NCBI RefSeq assembly: GCF_003049525.1
Contig: NZ_PYWL01000004.1
Span: 124,001-188,000 of the forward strand
Direction of reading: 5' to 3'
From: Lysinibacillus fusiformis
GTDB lineage: Bacteria; Bacillota; Bacilli; Bacillales_A; Planococcaceae
DNA: 64,000 nucleotides
Shown here: positions 1 to 7,537 of the stretch, piece by piece
How the letters are laid out: every line of letters starts with the position of its first letter
Numbering within the stretch: the stretch's first letter is position 1
Program-made: the position numbers and the translations under genes
The notes under the pieces: model-generated
What the model was told of the DNA's origin: nothing
The model's input: only the letters and a program-made list of their open reading frames with translations
Databases searched by the model: none

Positions 1-439
1 GTTTGATATGCAGCTTTGGAAGGGTTGAGAGCAGTTGTTGCATTTGTGGCTCTGTATAGTAGTTAATCCGTTTGGACTTTTGTCGCTTCGGTTTTGTAGC
101 ATTGGCACAAGGATTGACCTCTAGATATCCCCATTGATAATTTTCATACGTGTTTCGAGACTTAACTTTTAGTTCTATATTTACATAGTCAGCCATGAAC
201 TTCATTGAAAAAGCTTTAAAGGTATGTTTTTTCGGTTTTGCGAATGTTTGTGGCTCTGTACCTAAAGACCTTTCAAATTGAGTTATAGCATTAATGATAT
301 TTGATTCCGTTAATTTGTGTAAAGTAAATGTCTTTCTGCTTCTCAAACGGTTACCATTTTCATCATAGCCAAATTCGACTAGGATCATTATACGAGGTAG
401 ACCATTTTTGTTAGGCGTTAGTATTTCATAGCTAGCCAT
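1..439 (-). pseudogene. Tyrosine recombinase (phage/ICE integrase), internally deleted, runs off left edge
   Basis: The reading frame is open from ATG at 439 to the window edge (146 codons). The N-terminus (MASYEILTPNKNGLPRIMI) looks like an AP2-like Arm-DNA-binding domain. It is followed by the start of a core-binding domain (KSRNTYENYQ) that jumps at about 131-142 to WGYLEVNPCANATKPKRQ. In intact integrases that second segment sits at the end of the core-binding domain, just before the catalytic domain. About 80-90 residues normally found between the two are absent, without loss of frame. The catalytic R-H-R-Y part would lie outside the window. I infer a recombination-dead remnant of a mobile element. 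Confidence is good for family and moderate for the deletion. Confidence 0.75.
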
Positions 440-1172
440 AGTATCGCTCCTTAGAGCTGTAAAGCGATTCAAGTAAGAGATTACTTTCAATAATTTGATT
501 ATAACCTTTGAATAGGTTAAAAGAAATTTCGCATTAACAAGAGCATACATAAACAGATACCGCAATGAGGTAAACTTAGTTTGAATCATTTGATGTACTG
601 TACGAATGCAAATCTTATCTAAGTGTTTTTATGGCTTGAATAGAATTAGAAAAATATTGTCTGTTTTTTATCAACCATAATATAATAAAAATTATATTAA
701 GAATGTTTTTTAAAAGGGTGATAAAAATCATAAAAATCATTTATTTTTCTACTTAACGAAATATTTACTCTGTTTAAAGTTTTTTTTGTTCGATAGAACT
801 CGTTGAAACCCATTTAAAACAGCTTTTTGCAAACGACATTTATTATATTTATATATTTTTATTTTTAGTGATAAACTATAATCATATTCGATATCGAATG
901 AAAAAGTGGAAAGTGAAATATCCATTTTACTACCTAAAATAAAACAGAGAAAAGGAAGATTTCCATTGGAATTATCATAGAAAATCAACAATTTTAAAAA
1001 ATTACTATTAAGTATCACTCAAAGAAGGTTCAGGAATTTCTCTCGTTAGGCAATCAGAAGCAGGACTGCCACCGAGACTGAAAGGGAATTATGTTCTTAA
1101 ATGTAGTTGAAAAAAATGTCTGTTACCGTTTGTATGGTTTACCTTGGACATATAATAATAATCCAAAGCAAA
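440..1172. other. AT-rich gap, no supported gene
   Basis: A very AT-rich stretch follows the integrase start. One reverse-strand frame (749-1018, GTG start) is open for 89 codons, but it has no Shine-Dalgarno and a low-complexity product, so I do not call it. No terminator, operator or RNA gene is evident. Confidence 0.4.
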
Positions 1173-1592
1173 CTAATCTCTATTATCTAAAGAATTTTTA
1201 CATTCTTTCTCACTATATTTTGTCTCACCCTCAAATATTTCAGTAACACCATCTAATGAAAGTCTGTCTTTTTCACAAAATTGCTGAACTTGTTTTCCTT
1301 TTTTAGTTATTCCATAATAATAGGTTGTATCCGACTCATCTTTAAAAATAACCATATAATGTCCGTGATAAAAATCTTTATTTATTAAGTACTTTGGCTC
1401 AACATAATGTGATTCTTCAATTTTTTCGTCTGTATATCCCTTCTCTTCCAAATATTCTGGAACATACTTATTAGCGATGTATTTTGTATATGGATTACCG
1501 TTATTTAGCACATAAATAAAACCCATTGGCAGAGCAAAGACAATAACAGCGATTAGGGTACTAGTTATAATTAATATCTTTTTTTTATTCAT
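1173..1592 (-). CDS. DUF3139-like membrane-anchored small protein
   Basis: The 139-residue product starts MNKKKILIITS, with an AGGGGG ribosome site 7-8 bases before ATG 1592; the longer frame to 1646 is not supported. One N-terminal membrane segment (about residues 5-27) is followed by an exported part with KYVPEYLEEKGYTDEKI and YHGHYMVIFKDESDTTYYYGI, the pattern I associate with the DUF3139 family. Function is unknown. It stands alone on the minus strand inside the decayed element region. The family is often found as small paralogous genes in Bacillus relatives; the assignment here is from memory of the family pattern. Confidence 0.65.
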   Translation of the reverse strand: MNKKKILIITSTLIAVIVFALPMGFIYVLNNGNPYTKYIANKYVPEYLEEKGYTDEKIEESHYVEPKYLINKDFYHGHYMVIFKDESDTTYYYGITKKGKQVQQFCEKDRLSLDGVTEIFEGETKYSEKECKNSLDNRD

Positions 1593-2029
1593 CTTACATC
1601 CCCCTAAAAATTGTTTCTTCCTTCTCTTTAATAACAAAATAATCATTTTTACTCACAAGTCCTTGATTGATGTGTGATAGGCTTTGTTTCGCTTATTGAA
1701 AAATGAAAATATCCCCTATTATTCCGAGTGAAATTGAAGCTGCAAAGCATGTGCTCAATTTATCCACTAAAGCATCTCTTGTAGTGTAATTTTACACTAT
1801 TTTAGCATTTAGTCAATTAGCAATTATAATTCTATCTACATTTAACAGCCTATAGGGGTTGATAGTGGAGGAGAAGAGTCATTTGCATAGGAAGTTTAGT
1901 TGGAGTTACAAAGCCACGTGTGTTAGGCTGTAGAGCGGTTTTGAAGGCATAACAAAAGGACTTGCGTGTAATGAATTGTTATCACGCAAGCCTTAGATTG
2001 TTGGAGTTAAAAATTTATTGTTTCGGAAA
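1593..2029. other. Intergenic stretch holding only the terminator of the next gene
   Basis: About 370 bases between the DUF3139-like gene and the terminator at 1961-1990 show no open frame with a ribosome site and no clear RNA structure. Confidence 0.4.
1961..1990 (-). terminator. Rho-independent terminator of the 2030-2443 gene
   Basis: CTTGCGTG pairs with CACGCAAG across a 14-base loop, extended by an AAGG/CCTT pair around a bulge. On the minus strand it is followed by a T-rich run (TCCTTTTGTT). It lies 40 bases past the stop of the minus-strand gene. Confidence 0.65.
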
Positions 2030-2443
2030 TTAAATTTTTGGAATTGCGCCCGATTCTAAATTTTCATAAACAAACCTTGAACAAAGACCCCAATAAGAGT
2101 AATGGTAATATTCGGGATATTCAATGAGAAGTTGAGAACGCTCAATCCACAATTTAAGTTCTTTTGATGTAGTTGTATTTTCAATCATATCTAGTAATTG
2201 AGATAGCTTTTGAATTTTTTCACTGTCTCCTACCCGAACCGTATCTCCTGTGAAAACATATAAGGTATTAAGGAAATAAGAAGTATGTTCACATTGCTCA
2301 TCTTCAACAAATGTACAAATCATTGGTAAATTTTCATATTTATAGATGAAGAGTTCCCAATCTTGCACAGGTTCCATTTCATCACTATACGCCCATTTTT
2401 TTATTTCCTTTTGTGTAGGATTCCAAGGGTCTTTAAACATCAT
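2030..2443 (-). CDS. Uncharacterised cytoplasmic protein
   Basis: The product is about 137 residues, soluble and acidic, rich in Trp and Tyr (KDPWNPTQKEIKKW, YPEYYHYSYWGLCSRFVYENL), without signal peptide or membrane segment. I do not recognise the family; size and context resemble small immunity-type proteins, but nothing proves this. The frame is open to a TTG at 2485, but a TATAAT box lies directly upstream of that TTG, so the ATG pair at 2443/2440, preceded by AAAGAAG, is the likelier start. A terminator follows. It sits among remnants of a mobile element. Confidence 0.55.
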   Translation of the reverse strand: MMFKDPWNPTQKEIKKWAYSDEMEPVQDWELFIYKYENLPMICTFVEDEQCEHTSYFLNTLYVFTGDTVRVGDSEKIQKLSQLLDMIENTTTSKELKLWIERSQLLIEYPEYYHYSYWGLCSRFVYENLESGAIPKI

Positions 2444-2486
2444 TTTGTACTTCTTTAAATTTAAACTAATACTAATTTTCTTCAAA

Positions 2487-2492
2487 ATTATA
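2487..2492 (-). promoter_or_regulatory. Likely -10 box for the 2030-2443 gene
   Basis: TATAAT on the minus strand lies about 45 bases before the preferred ATG. A weak TTACCA about 18 bases further upstream could be the -35. This box is what argues against the TTG start at 2485. Confidence 0.4.
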
Positions 2493-2620
2493 ACATGGAA
2501 GATTGTACATTGGTAACGAAATGGAAAATGTGCAACAAATGAGATCGACTGTTACACTCTACCGAGACGATAACGACTAAGTAGCTTAGAGAATGTAATC
2601 GATGTTGCCTCGGGATCTAG

Positions 2621-2905
2621 TCAATGAATTGTTGCACTCCATGTAATATCTTCACTCGAATCGCCATACATCGTTCCAGATCCACCATTATATGGAACTC
2701 CAAACTTATTGCCTAAATTATCAATCGCACTCAAATCAGCCTCAACATAATTCCATCTTTCATGAACAGCCGGATCGATATCTTGTAAGTAGTTAATCGT
2801 TGAATTAACATCTGTTTTGATTGCATCGATTAGCTCGACCGTTACATCCTCTTTGTTTACTTGCCCATTAATTACGATCTGTTTTCCTTCTAGGTGAGTT
2901 CCTGG
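2621..2905 (-). pseudogene. Headless gene fragment, mobile-element associated
   Basis: A reverse-strand frame of 94 sense codons ends ...EDITWSATIH-stop. It has coding character (TINYLQDIDPAVHERWNYVEA, GNKFGVPYNGGSGTMYGD) but no ATG, GTG or TTG for its first 58 codons, and an in-frame TGA immediately upstream at 2906-2908. It starts just past the stop of the HTH gene at 2914. I read it as the C-terminal part of a gene whose 5' end was deleted. I do not recognise the family. Confidence 0.5.
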
Positions 2906-2913
2906 TCAATTTT

Positions 2914-3165
2914 TTATTTATCATACGGTCTATACTTTGACAGCAGCTCTTTAGCTGCTTTTTTTCTAGCTGCTACATCTTCACGTAAAAACATACGATC
3001 CCGTGGTAACTCTTTAATAGGAGTTAACTTTCCTCGTTTTACAAGTGAATTTAATGACTGCCTAGAAATTTGCAATTCCTCCAACACTTCTGATGATGTT
3101 AGGATCTCCGTTTGAACTAATTTTATAAATTCTTCTTTGCTATTGAAAGAGTAGTTTTTCGACAT
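2914..3165 (-). CDS. Helix-turn-helix (excisionase-like) DNA-binding protein
   Basis: The product is 83 residues from ATG 3165, with AGGTGG nine bases upstream. The core LTSSEVLEELQISRQSLNSL is a MerR/excisionase-like winged HTH: an ILTSSEV helix, then the recognition helix SRQSLNSLVKRGKL, then wing residues RMFLREDV. A basic tail follows (AARKKAAKELLSKYRPYDK). Such proteins commonly sit in phages, plasmids and integrative elements, which fits the broken integrase nearby. Its ribosome site overlaps the stop codon of a 24-codon ORF (3179-3253), suggesting coupled translation. Confidence 0.7.
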   Translation of the reverse strand: MSKNYSFNSKEEFIKLVQTEILTSSEVLEELQISRQSLNSLVKRGKLTPIKELPRDRMFLREDVAARKKAAKELLSKYRPYDK

Positions 3166-3178
3166 TGGATGATTCCAC

Positions 3179-3253
3179 CTAGGATTCGGTTTTATCATAC
3201 AGCATTGCGCCAGGCTTTGCAGGATATTTATTAGCATCTAAAAGAAAACTCAT
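3179..3253 (-). CDS. 24-residue ORF coupled to the HTH gene
   Basis: ATG at 3253 has a strong AAGGAG ribosome site nine bases upstream. It encodes MSFLLDANKYPAKPGAMLYD plus KTES, and its TAG stop merges into the AGGTGG of the following HTH gene. It could be a leader peptide coupling translation, or the surviving head of a longer gene truncated by a deletion. There is no family match. Too short to be sure of expression. Confidence 0.45.
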   Translation of the reverse strand: MSFLLDANKYPAKPGAMLYDKTES

Positions 3254-3307
3254 AAAAATCAACTCCTTCAATTTAACTATAAAGGAACAGTAGGTAAATG
3301 CACATAT

Positions 3308-3342
3308 AAAAAAACAGACAACCTTGTTTAGTTATCTGTTTT
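3308..3342 (-). terminator. Minus-strand terminator without an obvious gene
   Basis: AAAACAGATAAC pairs with GTTGTCTGTTTT (12 bp including one G-U) across a seven-base loop and runs into seven T residues on the minus strand. No credible minus-strand gene ends here, so its gene may have been lost. Confidence 0.6.
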
Positions 3343-3549
3343 AAATCTTCGTACCATCTTCCATTATGAAAGCCTTCTTCAATCAATAGTGCTTAGTGAA
3401 CCATCGCTAGATAATGGGCTTGAGTGGTAAATGGAAATAGTTATCCAAATGAAAGTTATATGAGGTATTATTAAACTTAATGAGTAGTTTAATGCAATAA
3501 GAATTTTGTAAAAAATGACATAGAATTGAGTCGAGAGGTGAGGTGTACT

Positions 3550-4053
3550 ATGAACAAAATTACGTGCCCATGTTGTGGTTATAGAACATTGAATAGTGTT
3601 GGAGATTATGATATATGCCCAATTTGTTTTTGGGAGGACGACCCTTTTCAAAAAGAAAATGAGTACGATTTAGGTGCTAACCAAGTGCCCCTTATTGAAG
3701 CACAAAAAAATTATATTAGGTATGGTGCTTGTGAGAAAAGGTTTGTAAAAAATGTTCGAAAGTCTAATGAACAAGATAAAAGAAATCCTAATTGGAAGGC
3801 ATTTAAGGATGATTTGTATGAGTTGGGATTAGTTTGTAGAAAGTTTAAAGAAGGGGTGTATAATATTGCAGAATTAGAACATAACTTATCTTTGATTGAT
3901 GTTCCAAAAGCGATAAACAAAATTGTTGAACAAGCTATAAATGATTTAGAAATGATTAGGTTTTGCACTTCTGACTATAGGCAAAGAGACGAAGCGATAG
4001 AGATTGTTGAAAATTTGTTAAAACGGTTGAATATTCCGACGATAGAAACCTAA
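3550..4053 (+). CDS. CPCC-family cysteine-rich protein
   Basis: The product is 167 residues from ATG 3550, preceded by GAGGTGAGGTG. The N-terminal CPCCGYRTL, YDICPICFWEDD and a following EAQKNYIRYGACE match the Cys_rich_CPCC domain (two CPxC knuckles that probably bind zinc). The remaining ~100 residues are helical, with no known motif. Function is unknown; in other genomes the domain turns up in small stand-alone proteins and next to toxin/immunity genes. It is followed by a terminator. Base composition is more AT-rich than the core genes further right. Confidence 0.75.
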   Translation: MNKITCPCCGYRTLNSVGDYDICPICFWEDDPFQKENEYDLGANQVPLIEAQKNYIRYGACEKRFVKNVRKSNEQDKRNPNWKAFKDDLYELGLVCRKFKEGVYNIAELEHNLSLIDVPKAINKIVEQAINDLEMIRFCTSDYRQRDEAIEIVENLLKRLNIPTIET

Positions 4054-4096
4054 GATTAGAATTAAAATTAAAAGGGCTTCACCTAAGTAAACCAAA

Positions 4097-4124
4097 AAAG
4101 GCCACGCCATGAAGGCTGGTTTTT
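4097..4124 (+). terminator. Terminator of the CPCC gene
   Basis: AAAGGCCA and GCC (one bulged C between them) pair with GGC and TGGTTTTT around an ATGAA loop, ending in a short T run. Confidence 0.5.
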
Positions 4125-4281
4125 CTATTGCATTCATTTAGGTGTAAGGGACGGAGTATTCATAATTTTTTTAGATATAAGGATATAAAAGAAGGTATTA
4201 CATATAGTCTATATTCCTTATTAAGGGGATATATGGTAACTTTGGTATGTACATATTTTTAAATAAAAGGTGAGGTATGAA

Positions 4282-5538
4282 ATGTTACATAAGAAATCAT
4301 CGAACAATAATTTAATGATTAAAGCGCTAGCAGGGAGTGTTATGACAGCTGCTATAGTTATTCCTATTGCTTCTGCAAATGTGCAAGCAACATCGGTTAG
4401 CAAAACAACGCTTAAAGATGTACCTAAATCCCATTGGGCATATGAGTCCATTAAACAGGTTGCTGAAAAAGGATTAGTTACGGGATATGAAGATGGAACA
4501 TATAAGCCATCTGCTCAAGTAACACGTGCAGAGTTTGCGACATTCCTATCACGGGTATTCGATGGCAATGACCGTACACCATCTAAATTTTCAGATGTAG
4601 AGGCTTCACATTGGGCAAATGACGCTATTCAAGAAGGACTAGCAGTTGGATTTATTAAAGCTAGTGATTTCTCTAATAACAAATTTGAACCAAACAAAGC
4701 AATGACTCGCGGAGAAATGTCTCATTGGTTAGCAAATGGTTTAGCCCATGCAAATACTGATTATGGGAAAGCGATTGAGGAAATGACGAATTCAAACCTT
4801 ACACTCATTCCGATTCCAGAGTTTTATGGTGGAGGGGTAAATAAAAAGGACCTTCCGTATATCGGGGTAGCACTTGGTACTGGATTGCTTTCAGGCTATG
4901 AAGATTTCACATTCAAGCCTAATGGCAATACAACACGTGCCGAGGTAGCAACTATCCTTATCCGCTTTATGGATGCTATGAAGAAAACACCTTCTGACTT
5001 TACTGGGTTAAAAGAACTTCGTGAGGTTGCTGGCACAGGAACAAACATCTTAACTATTTCCAATTTTGAAAGAACGAATTATGGTGGATATGAAGATGTT
5101 CTTGGTAAACCTCATACGTATCTAAATAACACTGGTGTAGCTACAATTGAACATGCCATTTTTGTAGATACAACAGGCACTAAACCAAAGGGTATTTTTA
5201 AAGATATGTTTTTTAATGAAAAAGGTGAAGATAAAATTCTACTGAATAAAGAGATTTATGCAATCTATTATGAATACACATTCAAGCCTAGTAGAGACGT
5301 AAGTGTTCAAAGTGTTAAGAATGGCTCTGATATGAACTTTGCTTCAAACTTATTAGTTGATAAAAGTAAAATTGCAAGTTTTCATTTATCATCTCCAAAA
5401 AGTACATCAACTAATGAATTTAAGAAGAGTGAGGAATATCGCTACTGGGCTTTCAATGGGGTGAAGGTTAAACCAGGTGAAAAGCTAAGTGGTAGAACAG
5501 ATGGTGGAAGCATGTTCATTTATGAAGTACCGAAGTAG
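4282..5538 (+). CDS. Secreted protein with three SLH (S-layer homology) domains
   Basis: The product is 418 residues from ATG 4282 (GGTGAGG seven bases upstream; the frame to GTG 4270 overlaps that site). A signal peptide runs to about ANVQATS. Three SLH modules follow: about 45-95 (LKDVPKSHWAYESI... GYEDGTYKPSAQVTRAEFA), 105-160 (FSDVEASHWANDAI... MTRGEMSHWL) and 190-240 (GLLSGYEDFTFKPNGNTTRAEVA). These normally bind pyruvylated secondary cell-wall polymer and anchor the protein to the wall. The C-terminal ~170 residues are not recognised. It is a single gene with its own terminator. Confidence 0.85.
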   Translation: MLHKKSSNNNLMIKALAGSVMTAAIVIPIASANVQATSVSKTTLKDVPKSHWAYESIKQVAEKGLVTGYEDGTYKPSAQVTRAEFATFLSRVFDGNDRTPSKFSDVEASHWANDAIQEGLAVGFIKASDFSNNKFEPNKAMTRGEMSHWLANGLAHANTDYGKAIEEMTNSNLTLIPIPEFYGGGVNKKDLPYIGVALGTGLLSGYEDFTFKPNGNTTRAEVATILIRFMDAMKKTPSDFTGLKELREVAGTGTNILTISNFERTNYGGYEDVLGKPHTYLNNTGVATIEHAIFVDTTGTKPKGIFKDMFFNEKGEDKILLNKEIYAIYYEYTFKPSRDVSVQSVKNGSDMNFASNLLVDKSKIASFHLSSPKSTSTNEFKKSEEYRYWAFNGVKVKPGEKLSGRTDGGSMFIYEVPK

Positions 5539-5584
5539 AATTATTTGTAAATAAGATGATCTAGAGACCAATAAATTAACAAAG

Positions 5585-5621
5585 AAGACCGCTCCATGAT
5601 GGGTGGTCTTTAAGTTTTTTT
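5585..5621 (+). terminator. Terminator of the SLH gene
   Basis: AAGACCGCTC pairs with GGGTGGTCTT (10 bp with G-U pairs) around CATGAT, followed by TAAGTTTTTTT. Confidence 0.75.
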
Positions 5622-5866
5622 AACAGAAATAAGGCGACCAAAAAGCGACCAACATCTTATATTTAGTTAACACAATAAAAAAGTAAACAATTTTAGATGC
5701 ATTTTGAATAGTATAGAATGTTATTAAATCAACATTAATGAAGGTATCTTGTCCTTTAAAAAAAGTACAAGTAATTCAACGACATGATGGTTGTAGCGTT
5801 AGAGGCAGCTATTCAAGACTAATTGCTAAATACTAGTCGGTTGCTTTTCTTTTTCTTTCTAAAAAA
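5622..5866. other. Gap with an isolated hairpin and T-rich tail
   Basis: No gene is visible. AGGCAGC (5800-5806) can pair with GGTTGCTT (5839-5846), enclosing a GACTA/TAGTC stem, and is followed by TTCTTTTTCTTTCT. Because the SLH gene already has a terminator at 5585, this could end a small RNA starting near 5700, but I cannot define a promoter. Confidence 0.3.
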
Positions 5867-5896
5867 CCAAGGGCCACAGCTGAGTGTGACCCTTGG
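5867..5896 (-). terminator. Terminator of the yjcZ-like gene
   Basis: On the minus strand CCAAGGGTCAC pairs with GTGGCCCTTGG and is followed by TTTTTTAG. On the plus strand one position mispairs, so the orientation is minus. Confidence 0.75.
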
Positions 5897-5942
5897 ATTA
5901 TTGACAGAAAGAGTTATAGTTATTTGTTTTACAACTAACTAA

Positions 5943-6152
5943 TTAACAATCTTCTTTTTGCATGAATGTTGCGCCAACGATAATGAGTAGAATGAATAGA
6001 ATAACGATTAAGACAAATGTTGAACTATTACCTTTGCCGTGGTCCATGCAGTAGCCCATGCTATATTCATTCCCATAACCGCTGTAACAACAACCGTAAT
6101 TACCTACATTACCATAATATCCTGCGTTTCCTACGTTTCCGTAATATCCCAT
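5943..6152 (-). CDS. yjcZ: YjcZ-family sporulation membrane peptide
   Basis: The product is 69 residues from ATG 6152 with AAAGGAGAGG upstream. A Gly/Tyr/Asn-rich head with GYYGNVGN repeats (NAGYYGNVGNYGCC) precedes one C-terminal membrane segment, TFVLIVILFILLIIVGATF. This is the layout of the YjcZ family (once labelled tiny transmembrane bacteriocin), made during sporulation in Bacillus. The glycine-rich head is longer than in many members and contains a CC pair. It is monocistronic, with its own terminator. Confidence 0.8.
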   Translation of the reverse strand: MGYYGNVGNAGYYGNVGNYGCCYSGYGNEYSMGYCMDHGKGNSSTFVLIVILFILLIIVGATFMQKEDC

Positions 6153-6338
6153 GAAAACCTCTCCTTTCTTCAATTTATAGTATGTAATTTGTCATTGAAG
6201 GGAGTGGGGTATTCGTCTAATGTAAGCTAAAAAAGAGTCCTCGATATAATAATGGTCTACTTCTAATCCATAATTAAACGCCATTGAAATCCGATTTGAG
6301 GTACTATGAAATTAACAAAAGAAAAGGAGAAATAAAAA

Positions 6339-6809
6339 ATGTTTACCTTTCTTAAAAATGATATGAAATTTGTGGAAACCGAAAAGGACATTATGAATTC
6401 GAATCAGGAATATAATTTAATTGCCTATGATAAAAAAGTTCTTGGGAATGAGGATATTTTAGATATACATGAAGAAACAGAAGAATTACAGATTGAAAGA
6501 TATTTGGTGAAAAAAGGGGATGACTTTATAGCTATTTTGGATTATGGAATGTCAAGCCCTCGTCATCAAAAACCTTGGATAAGTTTGTTGGCGGTACACA
6601 AAAAATATCAAGGTTTAGGATATGCCAAAAAAATTTACATGTTGTATGAGGAACGGATGAGAAGCCAACAAGTAAAATGTATTCATATTGCTGTTCATTC
6701 TACCAATAAAAATGCAGTAAACTTCTGGTCGTCGCTTAGTTTTATACAATTTGATGAGAGAATTTACGAAGATAAAGTTATCTTAAGTTTTGAGAAGGTT
6801 TTAGATTAA
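6339..6809 (+). CDS. GNAT-family N-acetyltransferase
   Basis: The 156-residue protein starts after AAGGAG. The acetyl-CoA-binding motif A is visible at about 100-120 (LLAVHKKYQGLGYAKKIYML, the Q-x-x-G-x-G/A type), and motif B lies near SFIQFDERIYEDKVILSF. The substrate cannot be predicted. It is soluble. A 44-residue membrane peptide follows 42 bases downstream and may share the transcript. Confidence 0.8.
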   Translation: MFTFLKNDMKFVETEKDIMNSNQEYNLIAYDKKVLGNEDILDIHEETEELQIERYLVKKGDDFIAILDYGMSSPRHQKPWISLLAVHKKYQGLGYAKKIYMLYEERMRSQQVKCIHIAVHSTNKNAVNFWSSLSFIQFDERIYEDKVILSFEKVLD

Positions 6810-6851
6810 ACAAAAATACGAACTTCTAACTTTATGAATAAGAGGTATTCC

Positions 6852-6986
6852 ATGAGTAGCAACTATCAGATAAGAGACAGCTATTTTATACTTGTTGATC
6901 CACTTTCAATGATTTTTATTGGAATGACTATTTTAATTCTAATGATGTTCGTTTTAGTATTGTGGAAAAAAGTTTTGAAGAAATAA
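6852..6986 (+). CDS. 44-residue single-pass membrane peptide
   Basis: ATG 6852 follows AAGAGG with good spacing. The product begins MSSNYQIRDSYFILVDPL, has one hydrophobic helix of about 20 residues (MIFIGMTILILMMFVLVLW), and ends in a KKVLKK tail, predicting an N-out/C-in membrane peptide. There is no family match. It lies between two GNAT genes on the same strand. The ribosome site plus the positive-inside tail support a real gene. Confidence 0.55.
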   Translation: MSSNYQIRDSYFILVDPLSMIFIGMTILILMMFVLVLWKKVLKK

Positions 6987-7055
6987 AATCCAGTCAGTAA
7001 TTTAACAATGAAACCAAGGCCTATCTGTATAACCATAATCGAAAGGAAGAGTTCT

Positions 7056-7490
7056 ATGGAAATTATTCAATCTATTCCTATTCAGCCTACAGTGAAAGTT
7101 TTATTATCCTATGCCACATCAAAAACAAAAGTGGATCAGGAATATGATTTGTATATACATGCCCCAGCAAGAAAATTATATGGCTATTACATGGATCAAG
7201 AACTTGTTGGCTGTCTAGGTATTGAATTAGTTGATGCACATCAGTGTGTCATTAAACATATTGCTGTATCACCAGCGCATCGTGGGAAAGGCATTGGGGG
7301 TGAGATGGTACAATTTATTAACCATCATCATTCATTTTCTTCCATTTATGCTGAAACGGATAGAGATGCTGTGATTTTTTATAAAAATATAGGATTTCAC
7401 ATTACGAGTTTAGGAGAAAAATACCTAGGTGTGGAGCGATTTGCATGCCTTTTAACCGGCCCTCCATTGCAGCGTACCGCTTTCAACTAG
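7056..7490 (+). CDS. GNAT-family N-acetyltransferase
   Basis: The product is 144 residues from ATG 7056 (AAGGAAGAG upstream; the frame to 7008 has no ribosome site). Motif A is clear: IKHIAVSPAHRGKGIGGEMV. The C-terminal IGFHITSLGEKYLGVERFAC is typical of compact GNATs acting on small molecules or peptides. The substrate is unknown. It is followed 47 bases later by the DUF2306 gene on the same strand, so the two may be co-transcribed. Confidence 0.8.
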   Translation: MEIIQSIPIQPTVKVLLSYATSKTKVDQEYDLYIHAPARKLYGYYMDQELVGCLGIELVDAHQCVIKHIAVSPAHRGKGIGGEMVQFINHHHSFSSIYAETDRDAVIFYKNIGFHITSLGEKYLGVERFACLLTGPPLQRTAFN

Positions 7491-7537
7491 TACATAATAA
7501 TAAATAATCTATATTAGGGAAGAAAGGAGCTGCATCT

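Noticed and set aside
749-1018. 89-codon reverse frame starting at GTG
   Set aside because: No Shine-Dalgarno, low-complexity AT-driven composition, no recognisable motif.
2444-2485. TTG start for the uncharacterised gene at 2030
   Set aside because: A TATAAT box is directly upstream and no ribosome site is present; the ATG pair at 2443/2440 fits better.
5632-5686. GDQKATN-like tail resembling the end of an integrase
   Set aside because: Only about 17 codons directly after an in-frame stop; similarity is too short to support an attachment site or integrase remnant.
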